A stretch of 11,794 nt of DNA. Origin: Clostridia bacterium. GTDB taxonomy: Bacteria > Bacillota > Clostridia > Christensenellales > Aristaeellaceae. Both the position numbers and the translations under genes were made by a program. The notes under the pieces are model-generated. The model was not told where the DNA came from and did not search any database. It worked only from the letters and a program-made list of their open reading frames with translations. Location of the stretch: the NCBI GenBank assembly GCA_900769075.1, contig CAAGFE010000010.1, positions 1-11,794 of the forward strand, written 5' to 3'. Shown here one piece after another: positions 6,189 to 11,794 of this stretch (its first letter is position 1; every line of letters begins with the position of its first letter).

Positions 6189-8249
6189 TCAGTTTTCCTC
6201 CCGAACTTGCTTCACGTTCTTCGTTCTCATGATCCAGCGGTCAAACAGCATCAGCAGCCCCGGCAGCACCAGCAGCACGATGCTCAGGGAGAAGATCGCG
6301 CCCCTGCCGATGAAGATGCCCAGCTGGGAGAGCAGCTGATTGGTGGAGATGAAGCCCAGCAGCAATCCCACCACCGTCAGGGCGCTGCCCGATGTGAGAA
6401 TGGACACGGTCACGTCGGAGATGGTCTGCACAATGGCGTCCCTTTTCGCCAGGGTCAGCCGGTTTTCCATATAGCGGTCGGTCATCAGGATGGCGTAGTC
6501 CACCGTGGCGCCCAGCTGGACGGAGCTGATGATCAGGTAGGCGATGTAGAACACCGTGGAATCCATGAAATAGGGCACGGAAAGGTTCAGCCAGATGGCG
6601 GTTTCGATGCCGATGACCAGCAGCAGCGGGATCAGGAAGGATTTCATGGTGAGCAGCAGCACCAGGAACACCGCGCCGATGGCCAGGAAATTCACCTTGC
6701 TCATGTCCGCGGTGATGGTGTCCATCAGGTCATAGGTGCTGACGCCTCCGCCCGCCAGATAGCTTCCGCCGGGATAGTGCGTCTCCGCCACGTTCCGGAT
6801 TTTCTCCACCAGGGCGAAGGTTTCCTCGCCCTCATAGGCCGCATCCACCGTGATCACAAACCGGCTGAACTCCTCCGACCGCAGCAGGGCGAGGGTTTCC
6901 GCGTCCAGATAGGCAGGCGGAATCTCCGCCCCGACGGTGTCCACATAGGAGAGGATGCCCGTGATCTGCGGAATGTCCTTCAGCTCCGCCGAGAGGGCCG
7001 CTTCCCCGGCGCTGTTCCCGGCGGGCACCATCAGCACATAGGTGTCACGCTTGCCGAACACGCCCTCAATCGCAGCCTTGTCCCTGCCGTAGGCGGTGCC
7101 TTCCCCGAAGATATCCGACGAGCCGTAGCTGTAGCGGTTGGCGCCGGAGGCCAGGAAGGAGGGCACGACGATCAGCGCGAACAGGCAGACCATCGGCACG
7201 GTGATGGCGCGCACCGCCTTGCCGAAGCCCCTGAAGGAGGGCATCAAGGAGCGGTGCTTCGTCCTGTCAAACAGCTTGTAGAAAGCCAGAATCAGCGCCG
7301 GCATCAGGAGAAAGACGGTCACCAGGCTGATGACAATGCCCTTGGCCAGGGCAAGGCCCAGATCCGGGCCCAGCCTGAACTGCATCAGCACCAGGGCCAG
7401 GAACCCGATCACGGTGGTCAGGCCGCTGGACAGGATGGCGCCGGTGGACTTGCACAGCGCCGTCACCATCGCCTGCTCCGCGCTGTCGGTTTCCCGGCGG
7501 CATTCCTCAAAGCGGTGGATCAGAAAGACGGAATAATCCAGGGAAACCGCCAGCTGGAGAATGCTGCCTGCCGCATTGGTGACGAAGGAGATTTCGCCGA
7601 AAATCAGGTTCGTGCCGTTGTTCATCATCACCGCGACGCCCAGCCCGAGGAGGACGACCACCGGCTCGATATAGGAGCCGGTCGTCAGCAGCAGCACGAA
7701 GAGCACAAACAGCACCGCGACGATGGAGATCTTCCGAACCTCCGACACGGTGTTGGTCGTTGCGACCGCGGTGGACACGGCGCTGCCGGTCATCGCATTG
7801 TCCTCCCCGATGATCTGGCGGATGCTGTCCACGGCGTCGATGCAGTGGGCTTGGTCAATCGTCACGGTGAACAGGGCAGCCTGATCCTTGTAGCAGCGCT
7901 CGACCGCCTCCTGATCCAGCATCGCCAGCGGCACCGTCAGGTCCGCCGTGTCATCCAGCCAGGTCACGGCGGTCACGCCCTCCACCGCGGCGATTTTCTC
8001 CTTGTACGCCAGCGCCTCCGGGACGGTCACAGGGCTGACCATCACCCGGGCATTGGGGATGCCGCCGTCAAACGCCTCCTGCATCACCTCCAGCGACACG
8101 GTGGATTTCGTGTGCGCCGGCAGATAGTCGTTCATCTCATAGTTGACGCGAACCATGCCCTGCATGACCAGGCACAGGACGGTCAATCCGGCAAACAGAA
8201 CCAGCATCAGCTTCCGGTGCTTTACGACACCGCCATAAAATCTTTGCAT
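6189..8249 (-). CDS. MMPL/RND-family transporter
   Basis: A 686-residue integral membrane exporter of the MMPL branch of the RND superfamily, driven by proton flow. The layout is standard: one N-terminal membrane helix (about 13-32), an extracellular loop domain (33-172), five helices (173-327), a sixth central helix near 348-368, a second loop domain (370-515) and five final helices (518-670). The two Asp-Tyr proton-relay pairs found in MmpL3-like proteins are present: D238-Y239 in SLDYSVFL and D584-Y585 in TVDYAILM. The cargo is unknown; lipids, hydrophobic compounds or drugs are typical. Its ATG overlaps the stop of the 103-residue gene by one base (TGATG), with a GGAGG site upstream. It forms an operon with that gene and the heptad-repeat gene, divergent from a TetR regulator that probably controls it. 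Confidence 0.93.
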   Translation of the reverse strand: MQRFYGGVVKHRKLMLVLFAGLTVLCLVMQGMVRVNYEMNDYLPAHTKSTVSLEVMQEAFDGGIPNARVMVSPVTVPEALAYKEKIAAVEGVTAVTWLDDTADLTVPLAMLDQEAVERCYKDQAALFTVTIDQAHCIDAVDSIRQIIGEDNAMTGSAVSTAVATTNTVSEVRKISIVAVLFVLFVLLLTTGSYIEPVVVLLGLGVAVMMNNGTNLIFGEISFVTNAAGSILQLAVSLDYSVFLIHRFEECRRETDSAEQAMVTALCKSTGAILSSGLTTVIGFLALVLMQFRLGPDLGLALAKGIVISLVTVFLLMPALILAFYKLFDRTKHRSLMPSFRGFGKAVRAITVPMVCLFALIVVPSFLASGANRYSYGSSDIFGEGTAYGRDKAAIEGVFGKRDTYVLMVPAGNSAGEAALSAELKDIPQITGILSYVDTVGAEIPPAYLDAETLALLRSEEFSRFVITVDAAYEGEETFALVEKIRNVAETHYPGGSYLAGGGVSTYDLMDTITADMSKVNFLAIGAVFLVLLLTMKSFLIPLLLVIGIETAIWLNLSVPYFMDSTVFYIAYLIISSVQLGATVDYAILMTDRYMENRLTLAKRDAIVQTISDVTVSILTSGSALTVVGLLLGFISTNQLLSQLGIFIGRGAIFSLSIVLLVLPGLLMLFDRWIMRTKNVKQVREEN

Positions 8250-8560
8250 CAGTTACCTGCCTCCTTCTCTTTGATGGGCACGCCGGTGATGTGGAATTCA
8301 TTCCGATCCCCCGAGAGCTTCAGCTCGATGGCGCTGTCGGTGATCTGACCGATCGCCCTGTAGCGGATGGTGCGCACGAGGGAAATCAGGGTGCCGCAGA
8401 AGCTGCAGTTTCCGTTTTCGTCAATCGTGCCGTCAAAGGGCTGGGACCGTTTCAGCAGCTCCAGCTCGCCAAACAGACGGCTCCTGTCCGCATGCAGGGC
8501 GATGGTCCCATATCGGGCGCCGAGGGGCGTATGCATGACAATCTTGTATCTTCTCGTCAT
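8249..8560 (-). CDS. Small protein of unknown function, first gene of MMPL operon
   Basis: A 103-residue protein I do not recognise. It lacks a signal peptide and any membrane segment, so it is probably cytosolic. The sequence alternates short hydrophobic strands with turns (YKIVMHTPLG, GTIALHAD, GELELLKRSQPFDGTID, then a long strand pair, then ITGVPI), suggesting a small antiparallel beta-barrel or sandwich. There is one C-x-x-C (CSFC, 52-55), which could bind metal or form a disulfide. The start at 8560 has an AGGAG site 11 bases upstream. Its TGA overlaps the transporter ATG, so it is translationally coupled and probably works with the transporter, for example as a ligand-binding or regulatory subunit. 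It is a real gene by position and spacing; its role is unknown. Confidence 0.7.
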   Translation of the reverse strand: MTRRYKIVMHTPLGARYGTIALHADRSRLFGELELLKRSQPFDGTIDENGNCSFCGTLISLVRTIRYRAIGQITDSAIELKLSGDRNEFHITGVPIKEKEAGN

Positions 8561-8594
8561 CCGCCTGGATGCTCCTTTCCTGGAAATCTCCTGA

Positions 8595-8623
8595 AGTATA
8601 TCCTTCTCCCGGCGAAAAGAAAA
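8595..8623 (-). promoter_or_regulatory. Candidate promoter of the MMPL operon
   Basis: On the minus strand TATACT (8595-8600) is a good -10 box. The six bases 17 upstream (TTTTCT, 8618-8623) are a poor -35 box, matching three of six positions. A CGGACAAAT nonamer abuts it at 8624, where an activator or repressor could act. Transcription would begin near 8588. Confidence 0.4.
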
Positions 8624-8717
8624 CGGACAAATCCGCCGGGAATGGGGAAAAAACGGACAGATTGCGCGATTTGACGGTCAATTTTCCATTTTGTTCACAG
8701 TAATTTCCCGGACAAAT
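8624..8717 (+). promoter_or_regulatory. Candidate operator region between MMPL operon and tetR
   Basis: Three direct copies of CGGACA(A/G)AT stand at 8624-8632, 8654-8662 and 8709-8717; the first two are exactly 30 bp apart and are both preceded by an A-rich run. Between the second and third is the perfect 11-base palindrome TTGACGGTCAA (8671-8681). Either could be the binding site of the adjacent TetR protein, which would then control both directions of transcription. The assignment is inferred from position and symmetry only. Confidence 0.4.
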
Positions 8718-8724
8718 GTATAAT
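8694..8724 (+). promoter_or_regulatory. Promoter of the tetR gene
   Basis: TATAAT (8719-8724) is a perfect -10 box. TTCACA (8694-8699) is a fair -35 box but the spacer is 19 bases, longer than ideal. The third CGGACAAAT copy lies inside the spacer, a location suited to autorepression. Confidence 0.55.
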
Positions 8725-8756
8725 CAGCCTTGAATAACCCCTTTCAGGAGGTCAGG

Positions 8757-9350
8757 ATGAAGCACGAGATCACATCGCTCAACACCAAGCGTACGCTGGC
8801 TGAGTCCCTCAAGAAACTGATGCAGCATAAGCCGCTCTCCAAGATCACGGTGAGCGAGATCATCGCGGACTGCGGCGTCAACCGCAAAACCTTCTATTAT
8901 CATTTTGCGGATATCTACGCCCTGCTCAAATGGATGCTTGAAAGCGAGGCCATCGAGGTTGTCAAGCATTACGATCTGCTGGTGGATGATCAGGATGCGC
9001 TGCTTTTCGTCATGGCGTATGTGGAAAAGAACGAGCATATCCTCAGCTGCGTTTACGATGCCATGGGCCGGGAGGAACTGAAGCGGTTTTTCTATACCGA
9101 TTTCAACGAGATCGTCCTGTCCATCATCGACGGCGCCGCCCGGGAATGCGGCACAGCCCTCACGCCGGAATACCGCAGCTTTCTCTGCAGCTTTTACACC
9201 GAAGCGCTGGTGGGCATCCTCATCGACTGGACGAAGCACCACACGGAGCGCGACCGGGCCCAAACTATCCAGAATGTGGTCGATACCCTTCGGTTTTCCC
9301 TGCTCGGCATCATGCGCGGATGCGACAGTCAAAGAAAACAGGAACCCTGA
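8757..9350 (+). CDS. TetR/AcrR-family transcriptional regulator
   Basis: A 197-residue DNA-binding regulator. Residues 29-50 form the TetR helix-turn-helix, with KITVSEIIADCGVNRKTFYYHF the typical T-V-x-x-I...G-V-x-x-x-T-F-Y-Y-H-F pattern, followed by DIYALLKWMLE. The rest is the helical ligand-binding and dimerisation domain, most like the DhaS-type C-terminal domain of Firmicutes (TetR_C_8), judged by eye. The ATG at 8757 is chosen over a TTG at 8730 because AGGAGG ends six bases before it. The gene diverges from the MMPL operon across 196 bp and ends in its own terminator. By usual practice for this arrangement it represses the exporter until a transported ligand binds; this is inference. 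Confidence 0.92.
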   Translation: MKHEITSLNTKRTLAESLKKLMQHKPLSKITVSEIIADCGVNRKTFYYHFADIYALLKWMLESEAIEVVKHYDLLVDDQDALLFVMAYVEKNEHILSCVYDAMGREELKRFFYTDFNEIVLSIIDGAARECGTALTPEYRSFLCSFYTEALVGILIDWTKHHTERDRAQTIQNVVDTLRFSLLGIMRGCDSQRKQEP

Positions 9351-9354
9351 CGGG

Positions 9355-9379
9355 TGGCGGAGCTGTCCGCCATTTTTTC
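9355..9379 (+). terminator. Terminator of the tetR gene
   Basis: A perfect 7-bp GC-rich stem (TGGCGGA 9355-9361 with TCCGCCA 9366-9372), a GCTG tetraloop and a run of six T (9373-9378) begin five bases after the stop codon. This is a textbook intrinsic terminator. Confidence 0.9.
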
Positions 9380-9393
9380 TTGCCAAAAGGATT

Positions 9394-9405
9394 GACCGAT
9401 CGGTC
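9394..9405. promoter_or_regulatory. Perfect palindrome resembling a TetR-family operator
   Basis: GACCGATCGGTC is a perfect 12-base palindrome set in an AT-flanked context. Several TetR-family repressors bind sites of this ACCG-N2-CGGT kind. It lies just beyond the tetR terminator with no obvious gene start next to it, so its role is unclear. Confidence 0.35.
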
Positions 9406-9676
9406 GATTTCTCCCAGCCGGCGGCGGACGTGCTGACGCTGCTGGTCTGCCTCTGATCCATCCGCGGAAGTCCTGCTGTTCCGGCGCCCATTGCGCCGCT
9501 GCCATTGCTCGGCCTTGTGCTAATATTCAGGCTTCTTCCGCATGCAACTGAAAGGCCGCTTTCGCGCGTCGAAACGGAGGTCGCGCAAGGCGCGACGAGC
9601 GACAGCGATTGCTTGCAATCGCCGAGCGAAGCCTGGGGAAGCCGAAGGCTTTCACAGGCCGAAAAGCGTAAAGCCG

Positions 9677-9708
9677 CCGGGGGAAGGCCAAAGAGTGCCT
9701 TCCCCCGG
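9677..9708. repeat. 12-bp perfect inverted repeat
   Basis: CCGGGGGAAGGC (9677-9688) is exactly complementary to GCCTTCCCCCGG (9697-9708) around an 8-base loop. No T or A run follows, so it is not a standard terminator. Similar GGGGGAAGGC hairpins are familiar between genes of high-GC gut Clostridia, from memory only. Confidence 0.7.
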
Positions 9709-9770
9709 ACCCCCTCGCGCTCCAAAGGCGTTGGAAGACGGCTGCATTCATGGGCGGCTCTGGCTGCTCA

Positions 9771-9808
9771 GGATTGCTTGGAATTCCGCATAAATGCGGA
9801 AGCAATCC
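9771..9808. repeat. Two-part hairpin, 14 bp with a 6-base bulge
   Basis: GGATTGC (9771-9777) pairs with GCAATCC (9802-9808), and TTCCGCA (9784-9790) with TGCGGAA (9795-9801). A TAAA loop closes the inner stem and a TTGGAA bulge lies on one side only. The one-sided bulge is more like an RNA structure than a terminator. Confidence 0.65.
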
Positions 9809-9975
9809 ATCGCAGAATCGCCGCATTTGCCCTCGTGTAGGCTCTGGTGCAGCCGCGTGGGAGCATTGGCGTCGCCTCCCTTGGGCTGATTGATTCCGAT
9901 GCCCGGCGGGCTGCAGGCATTGCCAACCGCGCACAGCGTCCCCCCGAAAAAACATCACAAAAACATCCCGCTCAC

Positions 9976-10004
9976 TTGACAGCGCCCATCCATCACGCTA
10001 TAAT
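9976..10004 (+). promoter_or_regulatory. Perfect consensus promoter of metY
   Basis: TTGACA (9976-9981), a 17-base spacer and TATAAT (9999-10004) match the SigA consensus at every position. Transcription should start near 10011, leaving a leader of about 260 nt before metY. Such a strong promoter normally needs a control step, which fits the repressor-like site and attenuator-like leader that follow. Confidence 0.9.
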
Positions 10005-10009
10005 CCTAT

Positions 10010-10028
10010 CAACCTACTAAACTGGTTG
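10010..10028. promoter_or_regulatory. Inverted repeat at the metY transcription start
   Basis: CAACC and GGTTG flank nine bases immediately downstream of the -10 box, with ACTGGTT and TACTAAACT in the middle. The position suits a repressor. Rrf2-type regulators of sulfur metabolism, such as CymR, bind comparable sites in Firmicutes, but the repressor cannot be named from this sequence. Confidence 0.4.
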
Positions 10029-10052
10029 GTAATAAAGCGGAAGGGGCGGAGA

Positions 10053-10166
10053 ATGATGAAGGACGTGCTGCTGAAAATGCTGCGCCGCAATTTCCGCTGC
10101 GGACGAATGCCTTTCTCCCGGGCTGAAAATATGGCCGGGGGAGTTGGTGTGCCCCTTCTTTGCTGA
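10053..10166 (+). CDS. Possible 37-codon leader peptide before metY
   Basis: A short frame opens with two ATG codons after AAGGGGCGGAGA, which can serve as a ribosome-binding site. It encodes a basic N-terminal half (KMLRRNFRCGRM) and ends in GVPLLC, with cysteine as the last residue. The stop at 10164-10166 abuts a perfect hairpin (10167-10184), with a terminator-like stem further on. That order resembles a leader-peptide attenuator, and a cysteine codon before the stop would suit a sulfur-assimilation gene. Only two cysteine codons occur, far apart, so stalling control is uncertain. The frame could also be chance within a structured leader. Confidence 0.35.
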   Translation: MMKDVLLKMLRRNFRCGRMPFSRAENMAGGVGVPLLC

Positions 10167-10184
10167 ACCGTCCCTGCAGACGGT
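10167..10184 (+). promoter_or_regulatory. Leader hairpin right after the small ORF
   Basis: ACCGTC (10167-10172) pairs exactly with GACGGT (10179-10184) around CCTGCA. It begins at the base after the small ORF stop codon, so a ribosome finishing or stalling there would cover or expose it. Confidence 0.5.
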
Positions 10185-10203
10185 GCAACTGGCCATATGC
10201 AGT

Positions 10204-10232
10204 CCGGGAGCGATGTCCGCCCCGGCTTTTTT
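10204..10232 (+). terminator. Terminator-like stem in the metY leader (attenuator)
   Basis: CCGGG (10204-10208) pairs with CCCGG (10221-10225) around a GC-containing 12-base loop, followed by C and six T (10227-10232). It lies about 36 bases before the metY start. In a leader driven by a consensus promoter, such a stem would stop transcription unless an alternative fold forms, for instance with the earlier GCCGGGGG at 10132-10139. Confidence 0.5.
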
Positions 10233-10268
10233 CGTACCCCCAATAAGATGATGAAAGAGGAATGAACC

Positions 10269-11549
10269 ATGAGCAAATATCGTTTTGAAACCCTTCAGCT
10301 TCACGTCGGCCAGGAGCAGCCCGACCCCGCCACGGAAGCCCGCGCCGTCCCGATTTATCAGACGACCTCCTATGTGTTCCGCAATTCCGCCCATGCGGCG
10401 GCACGCTTTGGCCTTTCGGATGCGGGCAACATCTACGGTCGGCTGACCAACTCCACCCAGGATGTGCTGGAAAAGCGCATCGCGGCGCTGGAGGGCGGCG
10501 TGGCAGCCCTGGCGCTGGCTTCCGGCGCGGCAGCCATCACCTACACCATCCAGGCGCTGGCGCAGGCGGGCGATCACATCGTCGCCCAGAAAACCATCTA
10601 CGGCGGCAGCTATAACCTTCTGGCCCACACCCTGCCCCAGTTCGGCGTGACGGCCACCTTCGTCAACGCCCACAACCTGGCGGAGGTGGAAGGCGCGATT
10701 CAGCCCAACACCAAGGCCGTCTACCTGGAAACCCTGGGCAACCCCAATTCCGACATTCCCGACATTGACGCCATTGCTGCCATCGCCCACCGGCACAATC
10801 TGCCGCTGGTGATCGACAACACCTTCGGTACCCCCTATCTGATCCGCCCCATCGAGCACGGCGCGGACATTGTGGTGCATTCCGCCACCAAGTTCATCGG
10901 CGGACACGGCACCACCCTGGGCGGCATCATCGTGGATTCCGGCAAGTTCGACTGGGCCGCCAGCGGCAAGTATGCCCCCATTGCGTCCCCCAACCCCAGC
11001 TACCACGGCATCAGCTTTGTGGATGCCGCCGGGCCCGCTGCCTTCGTCACCTACATCCGGGCGATTCTCCTGCGGGATACCGGCGCGGCGATCTCCCCGT
11101 TCAACGCGTTCCTGCTCCTTCAGGGCGTGGAAACCCTCTCCCTGCGCCTGGATCGCCATGCGGAAAACACGAAGAAGGTGGTCGCCTTCCTGTCAAAGCA
11201 TCCCCAGGTGGAACATGTGAATCATCCCTCCCTGCCGGATCATCCCGATCACGCGCTGTACGAGAAGTACTTCCCCAACGGCGGCGCCTCCATCTTTACC
11301 TTCGAGATCAAGGGCGGCCAGGCGGAGGCGCACCGCTTCATTGATGCGCTGGAAATCTTCTCCATCCTGGCCAACGTGGCGGACGTGAAGTCCCTGGTGA
11401 TTCACCCCGCCACCACGACCCACTCCCAGCTGTCCCCCGAGGAGCTGCTGGATCAGGGCATCAAGCCCAACACCATCCGGCTCTCCATCGGCACCGAGCA
11501 TATTGACGACATCATTGCGGATCTGGAAAAGGGCTTTGCCGCGGTGTGA
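10269..11549 (+). CDS. metY: O-acetylhomoserine sulfhydrylase (MetY)
   Basis: A cytosolic PLP enzyme of the Cys/Met metabolism family that joins O-acetyl-L-homoserine with sulfide to make homocysteine (direct sulfhydrylation); some members also act on O-acetylserine. The length, 426 residues, and the start FETLQLHVGQEQPDPATEAR are typical of MetY rather than the shorter MetB/MetC. Visible are YGRLTNST (Y56, R58, contacts to the neighbouring subunit's PLP), the phosphate loop ASGAAA (84-89), the ring-stacking YGGSYN (from 111), VIDNTFGTP with D183, and HSATKFIGGHGT with the PLP lysine K208. The C-terminal VIHPATTTHSQL and RLSIGTEH are also typical. AAAGAGG precedes the start at 10269. It is preceded by a consensus promoter and structured leader, and no further gene follows in the window. 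Confidence 0.93.
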   Translation: MSKYRFETLQLHVGQEQPDPATEARAVPIYQTTSYVFRNSAHAAARFGLSDAGNIYGRLTNSTQDVLEKRIAALEGGVAALALASGAAAITYTIQALAQAGDHIVAQKTIYGGSYNLLAHTLPQFGVTATFVNAHNLAEVEGAIQPNTKAVYLETLGNPNSDIPDIDAIAAIAHRHNLPLVIDNTFGTPYLIRPIEHGADIVVHSATKFIGGHGTTLGGIIVDSGKFDWAASGKYAPIASPNPSYHGISFVDAAGPAAFVTYIRAILLRDTGAAISPFNAFLLLQGVETLSLRLDRHAENTKKVVAFLSKHPQVEHVNHPSLPDHPDHALYEKYFPNGGASIFTFEIKGGQAEAHRFIDALEIFSILANVADVKSLVIHPATTTHSQLSPEELLDQGIKPNTIRLSIGTEHIDDIIADLEKGFAAV

Positions 11550-11573
11550 CCGCTGCTCACCGCTTGGACAAAA

Positions 11574-11603
11574 ACTCGCCCGTGCAATCGTGCACAGGCG
11601 AGT
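11574..11603. terminator. Hairpin after metY
   Basis: ACTCGCC and GTGCA (11574-11586, split by one unpaired C) pair with TGCAC and GGCGAGT (11591-11603, split by A) around ATCG: 12 bp with one mismatch, 24 bases past the stop. There is no T run on the plus strand, but the minus strand reads GAGTTTTTGTCC, so it may serve mainly a leftward gene beyond the window or act in both directions. Confidence 0.65.
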
Positions 11604-11663
11604 CTGACTGTCAAAAAAGTCAAGTGCTCAGTCACAGTCATTCGCCGTCGGCAGACTACAAAT

Positions 11664-11726
11664 CGAAAATCGGCGAGCCCCTTCGGGGCGGTTAAACGGG
11701 GCGAAGCCCCTGCGCGGCGATTTTCG
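11664..11726. repeat. Branched inverted-repeat structure
   Basis: CGAAAATCG (11664-11672) pairs with CGATTTTCG (11718-11726). Inside are two mirror-like hairpins, GCCCC-TTC-GGGGC (11677-11689) and GGGGC-GAA-GCCCC (11698-11710). Together they make a three-way junction, as in REP-like elements or structured RNAs. Confidence 0.65.
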
Positions 11727-11727
11727 T

Positions 11728-11746
11728 GCTTTTCCGTAGGAAAAGC
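11728..11746. repeat. 8-bp hairpin with GTA loop
   Basis: GCTTTTCC (11728-11735) pairs exactly with GGAAAAGC (11739-11746). It follows the branched structure with a one-base gap, suggesting that both belong to one element. Confidence 0.6.
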
Positions 11747-11794
11747 TTCCTTACACGAACGAACGGCCGGGAGCGCAGCGACCAGTGACCGAGC

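Larger units (their letters stand above)
9406..9975. other. Gene-free region with several strong inverted repeats
   Basis: No reading frame in these 570 bases has a ribosome-binding site or recognisable protein sequence. The part from 9540 to 9810 is full of inverted repeats. A 7-bp stem lies at 9605-9611/9616-9622, nested stems around 9646-9660, a 12-bp stem at 9677-9688/9697-9708 and a bulged 14-bp stem at 9771-9808. It is GC-rich with motifs like GAGCGACAGCG and CGAGCGAAG. It may be a dispersed intergenic repeat family or a structured RNA. From 9840 to 9975 I see nothing. Confidence 0.5.
11550..11794. other. Non-coding region dense in hairpins to window end
   Basis: No supported gene is present. 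Besides the hairpin after metY, TGACTGT/ACAGTCA (11605-11611 and 11634-11640) can pair. A branched fold spans 11664-11726 and a further hairpin follows. The last bases carry GAGCGCAGCGA, similar in style to the region near 9595. Confidence 0.5.

Noticed and set aside
4490..8348. Very long plus-strand open frames (about 580 and 757 codons) opposite the heptad and MMPL genes
   Set aside because: They mirror high-GC genes on the other strand, are rich in His, Gln, Gly and Arg without any domain pattern, and have no suitable start signals. They are antisense artefacts of codon bias.
8724..9725. 333-codon minus-strand frame opposite tetR
   Set aside because: It lies antisense to a well-supported TetR gene and runs across its terminator. 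No family pattern is visible.
9505..9840. 111-codon plus-strand frame in the gene-free region
   Set aside because: It consists of the inverted-repeat array, is rich in Arg, Ser and Pro, and lacks a ribosome-binding site.
10161..10262. Selenocysteine read-through at the TGA of the small leader ORF (TGC-TGA followed by a hairpin)
   Set aside because: The hairpin starts directly after TGA, whereas bacterial SECIS elements need spacing and a defined loop. The extension has no protein-like features and contains the terminator stem.
10017..11159. 380-codon minus-strand frame opposite metY
   Set aside because: It is antisense to MetY, whose catalytic motifs are all present, and it crosses the promoter-proximal leader.
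1..11794. CRISPR arrays, tRNA or rRNA genes
   Set aside because: No regularly spaced repeats with unique spacers, no cloverleaf with a TTCGA arm, and no rRNA-like sequence were seen.

Overview
The window reads as chromosomal DNA of a high-GC member of the Bacillota (Clostridia type, probably from the gut). This is inferred from strong AGGAGG ribosome-binding sites, a DhaS-like TetR regulator, an MMPL exporter paired with a YhgE/Pip-like secreted coiled-coil protein, and a MetY-type sulfhydrylase. No species can be named from sequence alone.

Bases 1 to about 1990 are accessory DNA. Two AT-rich gene remnants, the C-terminal part of a GNAT acetyltransferase (minus strand) and the C-terminal part of a DUF4357 protein (plus strand), flank a complete IS30-family insertion sequence (444-1674) with intact DDE residues. 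The two flanks belong to different genes, both have lost their 5' ends, and no target duplication is visible. A hairpin terminator, a possible integrase-gene tail and a second terminator lie between these remnants and the 3' end of guaA at 1997. The 3' end of guaA is a known integration hotspot, so this looks like the decayed edge of a genomic island.

Bases 1997 to 4110 hold two minus-strand housekeeping-style genes. The first is a GMP synthase made only of the ATP-pyrophosphatase and dimerisation domains, without the glutaminase domain but with its own strong promoter. The second is a phosphotransferase of the aminoglycoside/choline kinase fold. Both have good ribosome-binding sites.

Bases 4211 to 9379 form one functional unit. 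A minus-strand operon encodes a 103-residue unknown protein, a 12-segment MMPL/RND transporter and a secreted 658-residue heptad-repeat protein, with junctions of 1 nt overlap and 1 nt gap. A divergent TetR-family regulator (8757-9350), closed by a good terminator, shares the 196-bp intergenic region with it. That region carries a palindrome and three copies of a nonamer that could be operators. The likely arrangement is a ligand-induced exporter controlled by the TetR protein.

Bases 9380 to about 9970 contain no credible gene but hold several strong inverted repeats. From 9976 a perfect consensus promoter drives a leader of about 260 nt containing a 37-codon ORF, a hairpin and a terminator-like stem with a T6 run. 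Then comes metY (10269-11549), an O-acetylhomoserine sulfhydrylase using PLP. The last 245 bases are non-coding and dense in hairpins.
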